Source: Echinicola vietnamensis DSM 17526 | GTDB lineage: Bacteria; Bacteroidota; Bacteroidia; Cytophagales; Cyclobacteriaceae | Reading direction: 5' to 3' | Assembly (NCBI RefSeq): GCF_000325705.1 | Contig: NC_019904.1 | Location: forward strand, 2,544,001-2,608,000 | Length of the DNA stretch: 64,000 nt | Shown here: one piece after another, positions 9,501 through 16,098 of the stretch | Position numbering within the stretch: the stretch's first letter is position 1 | How the letters are laid out: every line of letters starts with the position of its first letter | The notes under the pieces: generated by a model | The model's input: the letters and a program-made list of their open reading frames with translations, nothing else | Told to the model about the DNA's origin: nothing | Databases searched by the model: none | Translations under genes and position numbers: made by a program

Positions 9501-12500
9501 CACCTACTGGGTAGGGGTAAGTGGAACCACCGGCTGTGAAGGGGCGGAAAGAACCCGGATTAGTGTGACCGTGAATGAAGTAGGGACTGCTTCGGACATA
9601 ACGGCTCCGGGAACCACCATTTGTGCCGGAGACAGCTATGCTTTGACAGCAAGTTCCAGTACCGTGGCAAACCCTGTATTCACATGGTATACTGATGCCG
9701 CCCTGACCCAAGAAATGACAGACTTGACCGTTTCTCCGTCCAGCACTAGAATGTACTATGTAACCGTGAGCGGAGATGGCGTATGTGAGAATCCTCCAGG
9801 AGATGCCAAGGCAGTTACGGTTACCGTTAATAGAAACGCGGTTCGGGCAGATATCGAAACGAACAATGCGACCATTTGTGCTGGAGATTCCTTTGCCTTG
9901 TCAGCCAGTAGTTTGACAGTGGTCGATCCAGTGTTCTCTTGGTATGCCGATGCTGCCCTGACGATACCGTTATCCAGTACTACCGTAACACCGACAGCGA
10001 CGACGACTTATTATGTGGCGATTTCCGGAGAGGGTGTTTGTGCAAGTAAGCCAAGTGAAGCTGCGACACTTACCGTGACGGTAAATCGAAATGCAACAGC
10101 TGATGATATTGAAGCGGATGGCGGGACCATTTGTGAAGGAGAGCAGTTTACGCTTCAGGCTACCACCACGGTGGGTAATCCAGTGTTTACCTGGTACAGT
10201 GATGAGGAGTTGACGATGCCAGTTGATGCATCGACAGTCACTCCAGCCACGACGACAACCTACTATGTAACCGTCAGAGGTGATGGTGTATGTGAAAATA
10301 AGCCTGGAACTGCCAAAGCATTAACCGTAACCGTAAACCGAAATGCTACTGCCGAAGATATTGATGCGGGGGGAGCCACTATTTGTGCTGGAGATAGCTT
10401 CACTTTAAGTGCTTCCAGTACTACAGTGGATGATCCAATCTTTACTTGGTACAGTGATGAGGATTTGACTACACCGCTTGGTACCACAACCGTTACACCA
10501 GCCTCGACGACGACCTATTATGTGACCGTTAGGGGAAATGGGGTTTGTGAAAATAATTCTGGAGATGCTCAGGCTGTCACCATTACCGTAAACCGAAATG
10601 CTACTCAAGCGGATATAACGGCTACAGGAGGGACCATTTGCGCAGGAGACACGTTCACCCTTACGGCCACCAGCAGTACGGTAGCGAACCCTGTCTTTAC
10701 GTGGTATACCGATGCTGCTTTGACCACTGAAGTGGCTAATCCTGAAGTAGCCCCAGCTGCTACCAAAACATACTATGTGACCGTTAGTGGAGATGGGGTA
10801 TGCGCCAATAAAGCAGGAGATGCCGTGGCAGTAACGGTTACCGTAAACAGAAATGCTACAGCATCCGATGTTCAAGCTGATGGCGGCACGATCTGCGAAG
10901 GGGGCACCTTCACCTTGAATGCTTCCAGTACGACGGTCAACAACCCCGTATTCACTTGGTACACCGATGCAGCCCTTACCAATCAGCTGACCGATGCCAC
11001 GGTAAGTCCCGAGGTGACGACCACCTATTATGTAGCGGTCAGTGGGGACGGCGTATGTGCCAATAAATCAGGACAAGGGAAAGCCGTAACGGTCATGGTC
11101 AGTAGAGGTGCTTCTGCGGATGATATTGAAGCCGATGGGGCCACGATCTGTGCTGGAGAGCGCTTTATGCTATCCGCTTCTAGCGCTATCAGCAACGCTT
11201 CTTTCACCTGGTATACCGACGCTGCCCTGACCAATCCGATTACTGAACTGGAAGTTTCGCCAGCCAGCACCACCACCTATTATGTGACCGTAACGGGCGA
11301 TGATGTGTGTGAAAATGCTTCAGGGGAGGCCAAAGCGGTGACGGTAACCGTTAATAGAAACGGAACGGCTTCTGATATACAAGCTGTGGGAGCTACGATT
11401 TGTGAAGGAGATAGCTATATGCTCGAAGCCACAAGTAGCATTGGAAACGCCACATTCAGGTGGTATACCGATGAAACCTTGACTACTGAAATCACCAGTG
11501 ATCAGGTGAGCCCTTCCACGACCACCACCTATTACGTGACCGTGAGTGGAGATGGGGTCTGTGAGAATAAGCCTGGAACAGCCAAGGCCGTGACGATCAT
11601 GGTGAATAGAAATGCCACCGCCAATGATATTGATGCCAGTGGCGGTGCGATATGCCCGGGAGATAGCTTTACCCTGACGGCCAATAGTGATGTAGCCAAT
11701 TCAGTATTTACTTGGTATGCTGATGCGGGGCTTACCACTGCACTTTCATCTATGGAAGTAACACCTACTGCTACCACAACTTATTATGTAACGGTACAGG
11801 GAGATGGTGTTTGTGAAAACAACCCCGGTGATGCGTTAGCTGTGACGGTAACCGTCAATTCGGTTCCTGCTCCGACCACCAATGCCCCTACCCAAACCTT
11901 CTGTGGAACCGGTGGTGGTACCATTGCAGACCTTCAAGTCAATGAAACCAATGTGGTGTGGTACGATGCGGCCACAGGTGGAAATAGGCTGGATGGTAAT
12001 GAAGCCATCATTGAAGGCATGACGTATTATGCCGCTCAAATAGATGCCAACACCGGCTGTGAAAGCGTGGATCGATTGGCGGTTATGGTAGCAGATTGTG
12101 CCCACTTGGAGGTGACTAAAACAGCCGAATTGACCACTGCAGTGGTGGGGCAGATGTTTAATTATACCATTGCGATTACCAATTCGGGAATCGTGCCTGC
12201 CCAAAATGTAGTGGTGATCGATAATGTGCCTGATGCGCTTCAAGTGTTGGAAGCTTCTAATGGTGGAGCCGTTTCTGGTAACACTGTGACATGGGAGATC
12301 GCTGAGATCGGGGCCGGACAAACCTTGGAGTTAACCCTTGGTGTGATGGCCTTGATGGAGAGCCCAGGGGTGGTTAACAGCGTGACCGCAGACAGTGACA
12401 ATTCCGATCCGGATGAAGATGAATCTGATCCGACGCCAATCCTTAGCGATGATGTGGATTTGGCTATGGACATAACAGTATCCGCACCGGTGATCGAGCT

Positions 12501-13092
12501 AGGGGAGGAATTTACCTATACCCTTATAGTAACCAATAAGACGGCTACACCAGCGTTAAATGTCACTTTAACTGATTATCTGCCATCACAAGTGAGGTAT
12601 CTCGGTTCCAATGCCAGTCCTACCATCACAGAAGAGTATGATGCATCTTCTGGTGAATTGACTTTCATGATTCCAGAAATTCCTGGAAATGCAGTGGTAG
12701 AGATCATCCTTCGTGTTCAAGCACAAACGCGTGGATTGGTGACCAATTCGGCAGCTGTAGAAACGGCTGATCAAGTGGACATGCTGGAAGAGGATAATAC
12801 CGCTACCATCTCGCACGATCAATTAGAGATTACCATCCCTAATGTGTTCAGCCCGAATGGTGATGGCATCAACGATACTTGGGAAATCGAAGGATTGGCA
12901 GCACTTTATCCTGAGAATGAAATCATAGTCGTCAATCGTTGGGGAGGTGAAGTGTTTAAGACTTCCAATTATAAAAACGATTGGGATGGAGGTTCGCTGA
13001 ATGAGGGTACCTACTACTACAGGGTGATCATTCGGGATGGAGATACAGGTAGAGAAACCGAGTTTACAGGATACGTAACCATTTTAAGATAG
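3550..13092 (+). CDS. Giant T9SS-secreted adhesin-like protein with Ig-like repeats, DUF11 domains and CHU_C (type B) C-terminus
   Basis: 3180 residues. An N-terminal signal peptide (hydrophobic run at 13-25, cleavage near SYGQ) is followed by several recurrent ~170-residue modules (about residues 50-220, 226-398, 565-740, 745-910, 1465-1620), each with an A-x-D-x-D-x-x-T-Y type segment and an FDR-hydrophobic segment. Ig-like modules lie between and after them. Nine tandem ~83-residue Ig-like units cover residues 2013-2770, each with one TIC and one GVC/DVC cysteine. Two DUF11 domains follow (about 2853-2960 and 2969-3085), and then a gliding-motility-associated C-terminal domain from about 3092 (NVFSPNGDGIND, a CHU_C/type B sorting signal). 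In this family the tail directs passage through the type IX secretion system, usually with a dedicated SprF partner; such a gene follows at once. Role inferred as surface adhesion or gliding, like SprB. No enzyme motif was seen. Confidence 0.9.
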   Translation: MASTFTKPITFRDVLVLFLLLLLAFKPSYGQGTKELADELTYSSPNVPAGLFDFPPYDKETVESPENATVDDENFARLLASPGILAGLGSYHGELELKYPTVLPANTTTYIRVDGSDGLFELLLGGSLGELLGDVLSLVALGEQEFTIIARNGSTDVYSRSTTQGFDIDRARVITGADGNFYIAITPDGAYDRVYIENGSLSLLGLGDEVNLDVFNAFNYESASICGNPVGTSFDVSGVNLDLLNLGGSAAENLHFAIDGDESTYASLSPGVLSLAGVLEQHFYFDGLGKDTDEVMVTLSADPDVLDVNLLGNIELVAYNGTTEVGRQDLENLGSDLLGIAQLDLLGLLADGETVTFTMTPGAAFDRFEIEVSTLLDLGTSESLRVHEVSRTPGRPVIDGVDDEQNMLVCAGEEVTLNATVSSGDQVRWYDAPIGGNLLHTGATFNIGQVGGKSTYYAATVRPGCAEESIRVPATVDINKNPLISLNGSAVYTMAIGESFFLPPATAVNEDGSDVPVTWTALDGAPFTAPNVAGQFTQGGRYVYRVSATGAECTNFVDVVVNVFDPEGCPPVYNRRYATSAEDFTTSSLLGLQLGSVSDPGLAAGSNMQDYSELLETVGTSLLGLTGETSQTVRWNTMIPAGTPVSIKLGREYGAAGVSSGIYVQAIDGDPVNGDELLGVRQVADANLVSAVNGINEFVYTFIPVDANGVPVPYNAVKISLASLVNAVQQVRVYGAYYHETSTTLENCTFGALDYLTGFESIIGGLDVASGLTSVTDPALAFDDDESTYAVMNNAVGANVSTKLDVTFAAPAIAGDSVFIKVGGSTGLLDLTLLEGYTIQRYLGDQEVGEPLDVGSSLLELRLLEGGTEQALTFINDLPFDRIEILTGGVVEAIDNLRVFEIKLIPLSEIDREQTDEDSGVDYIEICPGDIIELPEATCDQVKFYTDESGDTEITTDEIANWAPGTVQTVYLKVVRFGCEEGIDRRPIEIRVKASSGDLLENILVNGIDAGAFCPPSGPVTLEASLVSGAPSGVTFQWYRDNAGTPELISGETNALVELSGLAAGDHTYYVELMADNFCTAAPLPVNFTLNRNATDDDINLDDLTQCVGVPAMLSPSSGIANPVFTWYYDAAKTSPIADGDTDGSITYAINADGELTITGMADGTNEVVYVTVSGDEVCENVEGKEVTVTVSNDLPAPTFAAADVSLCGTGQDAVFEVTNAAGGFTYTVYDAETGGSEVTSGVTITDNIITLSNVTADASYWVGVSGTGGCVGSVRSEISATVLPVADEADLEIIGSTICEGETATLSASSSSVTNPIFRWYSDADLTNLLFEGFEYEVSPSSTTTYYVTVQGDGICENIPGTAEAATLTVNEVPAVPGVSGDVRISEGFGTVLSASVGDATPADVEIVWYDGGGNELATGATYNTGPLSQGVYTYYAGARNTVSGCTSVGRAEVTVSVGPPSPIEDCTIANAQTNGTDPICVLCSVEDPNNAVDGNLNTYARFIAPASVSGGVWQELIFPSNGAAGDTITVTIGSGGSLIDLDLLSGLQFETYNGATSNSDGGVVDGSTIDLRLLEGQDDKAEIIFVAGGNFDRVRISYMPLAGVLNSGWRVYQAQINYAAPTGISEDVEVCAGDAATLSATPGEGTALRWYDAATGGTLLAEGNTYTTDVLTTPGTRTYYLAIVKGTCEDPNRIPVDVMVNPGPTAADISVSGNENPICANAPVVLTPTVATGSTLVTTSGTFSWYLDADRSMPINDGDVNGDVSYAIDANGVLTITGLNATNSPYAFYVSVLGDNGCENMPGSLREVPVRINRNATDADIGLADEITQCVGTAVTLAPSTGIEAPVFTWYLDEAMTMPINDGDTNGSITYSINNAGALVIDGMAENSSEMFYVTVSGRNVCENVEPKGVSVKTTNTLDKPELNQMDMVLCGAGSDVVFEVINFSGGMTYTLYDAETGGNVMTDNITIDNNIITLENVSADVTYWVGVSGTTGCEGAERTRISVTVNEVGTASDITAPGTTICAGDSYALTASSSTVANPVFTWYTDAALTQEMTDLTVSPSSTRMYYVTVSGDGVCENPPGDAKAVTVTVNRNAVRADIETNNATICAGDSFALSASSLTVVDPVFSWYADAALTIPLSSTTVTPTATTTYYVAISGEGVCASKPSEAATLTVTVNRNATADDIEADGGTICEGEQFTLQATTTVGNPVFTWYSDEELTMPVDASTVTPATTTTYYVTVRGDGVCENKPGTAKALTVTVNRNATAEDIDAGGATICAGDSFTLSASSTTVDDPIFTWYSDEDLTTPLGTTTVTPASTTTYYVTVRGNGVCENNSGDAQAVTITVNRNATQADITATGGTICAGDTFTLTATSSTVANPVFTWYTDAALTTEVANPEVAPAATKTYYVTVSGDGVCANKAGDAVAVTVTVNRNATASDVQADGGTICEGGTFTLNASSTTVNNPVFTWYTDAALTNQLTDATVSPEVTTTYYVAVSGDGVCANKSGQGKAVTVMVSRGASADDIEADGATICAGERFMLSASSAISNASFTWYTDAALTNPITELEVSPASTTTYYVTVTGDDVCENASGEAKAVTVTVNRNGTASDIQAVGATICEGDSYMLEATSSIGNATFRWYTDETLTTEITSDQVSPSTTTTYYVTVSGDGVCENKPGTAKAVTIMVNRNATANDIDASGGAICPGDSFTLTANSDVANSVFTWYADAGLTTALSSMEVTPTATTTYYVTVQGDGVCENNPGDALAVTVTVNSVPAPTTNAPTQTFCGTGGGTIADLQVNETNVVWYDAATGGNRLDGNEAIIEGMTYYAAQIDANTGCESVDRLAVMVADCAHLEVTKTAELTTAVVGQMFNYTIAITNSGIVPAQNVVVIDNVPDALQVLEASNGGAVSGNTVTWEIAEIGAGQTLELTLGVMALMESPGVVNSVTADSDNSDPDEDESDPTPILSDDVDLAMDITVSAPVIELGEEFTYTLIVTNKTATPALNVTLTDYLPSQVRYLGSNASPTITEEYDASSGELTFMIPEIPGNAVVEIILRVQAQTRGLVTNSAAVETADQVDMLEEDNTATISHDQLEITIPNVFSPNGDGINDTWEIEGLAALYPENEIIVVNRWGGEVFKTSNYKNDWDGGSLNEGTYYYRVIIRDGDTGRETEFTGYVTILR
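9585..11860 (+). repeat. Nine tandem ~250-bp Ig-like repeat units inside the adhesin gene
   Basis: Each unit encodes about 83 residues with the pattern: (A/T)-D-I, a TICxGD-like segment, LxASS, NPVFTWYTDAALT, SPxxTTTYYVTVSGDGVC, and a closing TVTVNRN. The units are similar but not identical at DNA level, so recombination between them is possible. The regular two-cysteine pattern suggests one disulfide per unit. A further single unit of the same kind lies near 7395-7670. Confidence 0.88.
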
Positions 13093-13099
13093 AGAATCG

Positions 13100-14068
13100 A
13101 TGAAAAGTTTGAAATACATCTTGATCGTAGCGGGGATCATTTTTACTTGCATGGACGCAAAGGCCCAGCAGGCTCCCGTTTTCAGTCAATATATGTTTAA
13201 CCCTTTGTTCTTGAACCCGGCGTATGCTGGGTACAAGCAACAGATTTACTTGCAAAGCTATTACAGAAAGCAATGGACCAGTGTTCCTGGCAGCCCAGAG
13301 ACGTTTGCCATTTCGGGTGATGGACTGATTACGGACACCAATATCGGGGTGGGTGGACATATCATGGTAGACCGGTTGGGTGCACAAAAAACCACCGGAG
13401 GATATGCCAATACTGCCTACCACTTGCGGGTCTCCAACGAAGGTTATTTGAGTTTTGGGCTTGGTGCCGGACTGGTAAACACCAGCTTGGATGGTTCTAG
13501 GCTAAATCCGATGGATCCCTCAGATCCATCGGTTTCCAGTGGTAATGAGCGGGTGCTTTACCCTGACTTGAGGGCGGGGCTGTTTTATTATAACCCTAAA
13601 TTCTATGCGGGCCTTTCAGCCGATAATTTGTTTTCCTCCAGTTTTAATTTTGACAATGGAGCAGTATTGGTGCAGCCTTCCTCTAACATGTACCTGACCG
13701 CAGGAACCATCATTGATGTATCCTATAACGTGGCCATCAAGCCTTCTGTCCTCTATGTGGAAGATTTTAACGGCCCTTCACGATTGGATTTGAACGCCTT
13801 TGTATTGTTGGGAGAAAAACTATGGGTGGGAGCTTCCTACCGGACTTCTGTCAACCTTCAGGGCGAGGAATTTCAAGGAGAGACCAAAAGGCCTGTGTCC
13901 GTGGTGGGCTTGGTCGAGTTTTATGTAAACGACCGGCTGCGGATAGGTTATGCTTATGACCATAATGTTTCCGGATTCAGCACCAAGGCATTTTCTACAC
14001 ACGACTTCTCCGTAGGCTATTTGTTTCCGCCAAAACGCGTGAAATTAGTTTCCCCAAGATATTTTTAA
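13100..14068 (+). CDS. PorP/SprF-family type IX secretion outer-membrane protein
   Basis: 322 residues with a signal peptide (cleavage after DAKA) followed by the family hallmark near residue 30: FSQYMFNPLFLNPAYAG. The rest is a glycine/aromatic-rich beta-barrel pattern ending in FSVGYLFP. SprF/PorP proteins are outer-membrane barrels; SprF-type members serve the export or anchoring of adhesins with type B C-terminal domains encoded next to them. The gene starts 7 bp after the giant adhesin and ends 9 bp before the PorE-like gene, so the three are surely cotranscribed. It is read here as the private partner of the adhesin, not as the housekeeping PorP, because the other core T9SS genes are absent from the window. 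Confidence 0.93.
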   Translation: MKSLKYILIVAGIIFTCMDAKAQQAPVFSQYMFNPLFLNPAYAGYKQQIYLQSYYRKQWTSVPGSPETFAISGDGLITDTNIGVGGHIMVDRLGAQKTTGGYANTAYHLRVSNEGYLSFGLGAGLVNTSLDGSRLNPMDPSDPSVSSGNERVLYPDLRAGLFYYNPKFYAGLSADNLFSSSFNFDNGAVLVQPSSNMYLTAGTIIDVSYNVAIKPSVLYVEDFNGPSRLDLNAFVLLGEKLWVGASYRTSVNLQGEEFQGETKRPVSVVGLVEFYVNDRLRIGYAYDHNVSGFSTKAFSTHDFSVGYLFPPKRVKLVSPRYF

Positions 14069-14077
14069 TGCAGATAT

Positions 14078-16057
14078 ATGATGAAAAGAACTACCTACTA
14101 CATGCTTTCGATAGTGCTATTGGCAGGGGCTTTTTCATGTTCCAGTTTGAAGAACAGGGATTTGATCAAAGGCAACCAGCAGTATGAAATGCTTAATTAT
14201 GCCGTAGCCGTAAACCATTATAAGATAGCTTGGGAAAGGACAGAACTACCGGAAGTGGCCAGAGGATTGGCAAAGTCCTACTTTGAGATGCGGGAGTTTG
14301 ACCTGGCAGAATCTTGGTATGCCAGACTGGATCGGGAAGATCAGTTGTCCAACCAAGACAGGCTTGATTTTGCAAAGACCTTGATTGCCAATTCCAAGTT
14401 TGACGAAGCAAGAATGCAATTGATCAAGTATAATCGCGCTGATGCTACGGAAGTGAGCCAAGAAGAGATTAACAACCTGCTCGAAACCGTGAAAGAAGCC
14501 AAAATCCTGCTCAATGCATCCAAGGATGTACGGATTACGAACCTTCGAGAGGTCAATTCTCCTTTTGCTGATTTTGGAGCCTATGTAAAGGATAGCACCT
14601 TGGTTTTTGCCAGTGACCGGATGGATAAAGACCCCGGTAAAATGAAAGTGGATGAATACAATGCCCTCAGAAGTGATATTTATGGCTGGACCGGAAACGG
14701 TTACCTAAAAGTATACGAGGCGACAGGTGATTGGGACCAGTATGAAGTAGATACGGTTCTGAAATTGGAGGATTATAAGAGTGATCACCACAGTGGCCCT
14801 ATTTATGAAGCCGAAAATATGAAGTTTTGGGTGAAATCCGGGAAGCCTGGAGATAAGAAGAGGGGCGAGAATGTAAGCAAGAAAAACTATACGCTCTACC
14901 CGCAAGTGTTTTATAACATCAAAACAGACACGGCATGGGGAGCGTTTACCGGAGTGCCTTTTAACAACCCTTACGAATATGCCGTCAGTGATCCTTTTTG
15001 GGACGAGAAGGAAGAGCGGCTATATTTTTCATCCGATAAGCCGGGGGGATATGGGAAAGCAGATCTATACTACAGCAAGTACATGGGAGAGGGTAAATGG
15101 TCCGAACCGATTAACCTTGGTGATGAAATAAATACTTTCGGAGATGAACGTACGCCATTTGTAGACAAAAAAGGGTGGTTATATTTTTCATCGGATGGTA
15201 GACAAGGCCTTGGAGGGTTGGATATTTTTAGGAGTGAACCCAAAGGGAACAACTGGCAAAAGCCAGAAAATCAAGGCGCTCCCATCAATTCCACTCGGGA
15301 TGATTTTGCTTATTTCATCAATCCTGATATTCCAGACAGAGGGGTGATCTCTTCTGACCGCCAAGGTGGTGAAGGTTGGGATGATGTGTATGCATTTGTA
15401 CTGGACATTAATTCCAAAATTTTTCTGAAAGGAACGGTCAAGGATAAAGAGACTTTCGAACCACTTCCCAATGCCGTGGTGGTGTTGGCAGATAAAAGTA
15501 CGGGGACAGAATTTACCTATGTTACGGATGAAAAAGGGGAGTATGACTTTCAGCTAAATGAGGAAACTGTTTACGATATCGAGGGGAAAAAAACCGATTA
15601 TATTACCGCAGAGATTAAAGGGTTGAGCACTAAGGGTATCAGGTTGTTTGCGGATAGCACCATTGTCCGAGACCTCTTTCTTGACAAAATCGAGATCGGT
15701 AAGACCATTGAGCTGGAGAATATTTATTACGATTTTGACAAATGGGAAATCCGCCCCGATGCAGCACTGGAGCTTGATAAGCTGGTGAAAATACTCGAGG
15801 ATAATCCTACGATGAAGATTGAGTTGAATTCCCATACGGACAGTCGCGGTTCGGATTCCTATAATCAAACCCTTTCTGAGAAACGTGCCCAATCGGCTGT
15901 GGATTATATCATCTCCAGAGGGGTTTCCAGGGTAAGGATAGAAGCCCGTGGCTATGGTGAATCCAGGTTGCTGAATGCATGTGACGATGGGGTGGAATGT
16001 ACTGATGAGCAACATCAGCAAAACCGTCGTACCGAATTCACGATCGTGGATTATTAA
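14078..16057 (+). CDS. PorE-like OmpA-family lipoprotein (TPR, beta-propeller, CRD, OmpA domain)
   Basis: 659 residues. Lipoprotein signal with the lipobox cysteine at residue 21 (GAFSC). TPR-like helices at about 30-130, PD40/WD40-like propeller blades at about 160-430 (repeats such as RLYFSSDKPGGYG and WLYFSSDGRQGLGG), a carboxypeptidase-regulatory-like domain at about 447-520 (GTVKDKETFEPLPNAVV), and an OmpA_C domain at about 541-659 with NSHTDSRGSDSYNQ and LSEKRAQ, which binds peptidoglycan. This order is that of Porphyromonas PorE, a T9SS accessory lipoprotein that links the machinery to the cell wall. The third gene of the adhesin operon; likely anchors or assists the adjacent SprF/adhesin pair. 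ATG at 14078 or 14081. Confidence 0.88.
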   Translation: MMKRTTYYMLSIVLLAGAFSCSSLKNRDLIKGNQQYEMLNYAVAVNHYKIAWERTELPEVARGLAKSYFEMREFDLAESWYARLDREDQLSNQDRLDFAKTLIANSKFDEARMQLIKYNRADATEVSQEEINNLLETVKEAKILLNASKDVRITNLREVNSPFADFGAYVKDSTLVFASDRMDKDPGKMKVDEYNALRSDIYGWTGNGYLKVYEATGDWDQYEVDTVLKLEDYKSDHHSGPIYEAENMKFWVKSGKPGDKKRGENVSKKNYTLYPQVFYNIKTDTAWGAFTGVPFNNPYEYAVSDPFWDEKEERLYFSSDKPGGYGKADLYYSKYMGEGKWSEPINLGDEINTFGDERTPFVDKKGWLYFSSDGRQGLGGLDIFRSEPKGNNWQKPENQGAPINSTRDDFAYFINPDIPDRGVISSDRQGGEGWDDVYAFVLDINSKIFLKGTVKDKETFEPLPNAVVVLADKSTGTEFTYVTDEKGEYDFQLNEETVYDIEGKKTDYITAEIKGLSTKGIRLFADSTIVRDLFLDKIEIGKTIELENIYYDFDKWEIRPDAALELDKLVKILEDNPTMKIELNSHTDSRGSDSYNQTLSEKRAQSAVDYIISRGVSRVRIEARGYGESRLLNACDDGVECTDEQHQQNRRTEFTIVDY

Positions 16058-16098
16058 GAAGAGACGTTTTTTCTACATACAACTTTCAACTAGGAGGG

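Noticed and set aside
9585..11860. Tandem repeats considered as a CRISPR-like or satellite array
   Set aside because: They are in frame, encode Ig-like domains and lie inside one continuous coding region.
4530..12822. Many minus-strand open frames opposite the adhesin
   Set aside because: Shadows of the plus-strand codon pattern; none has a signal, motif or start context.
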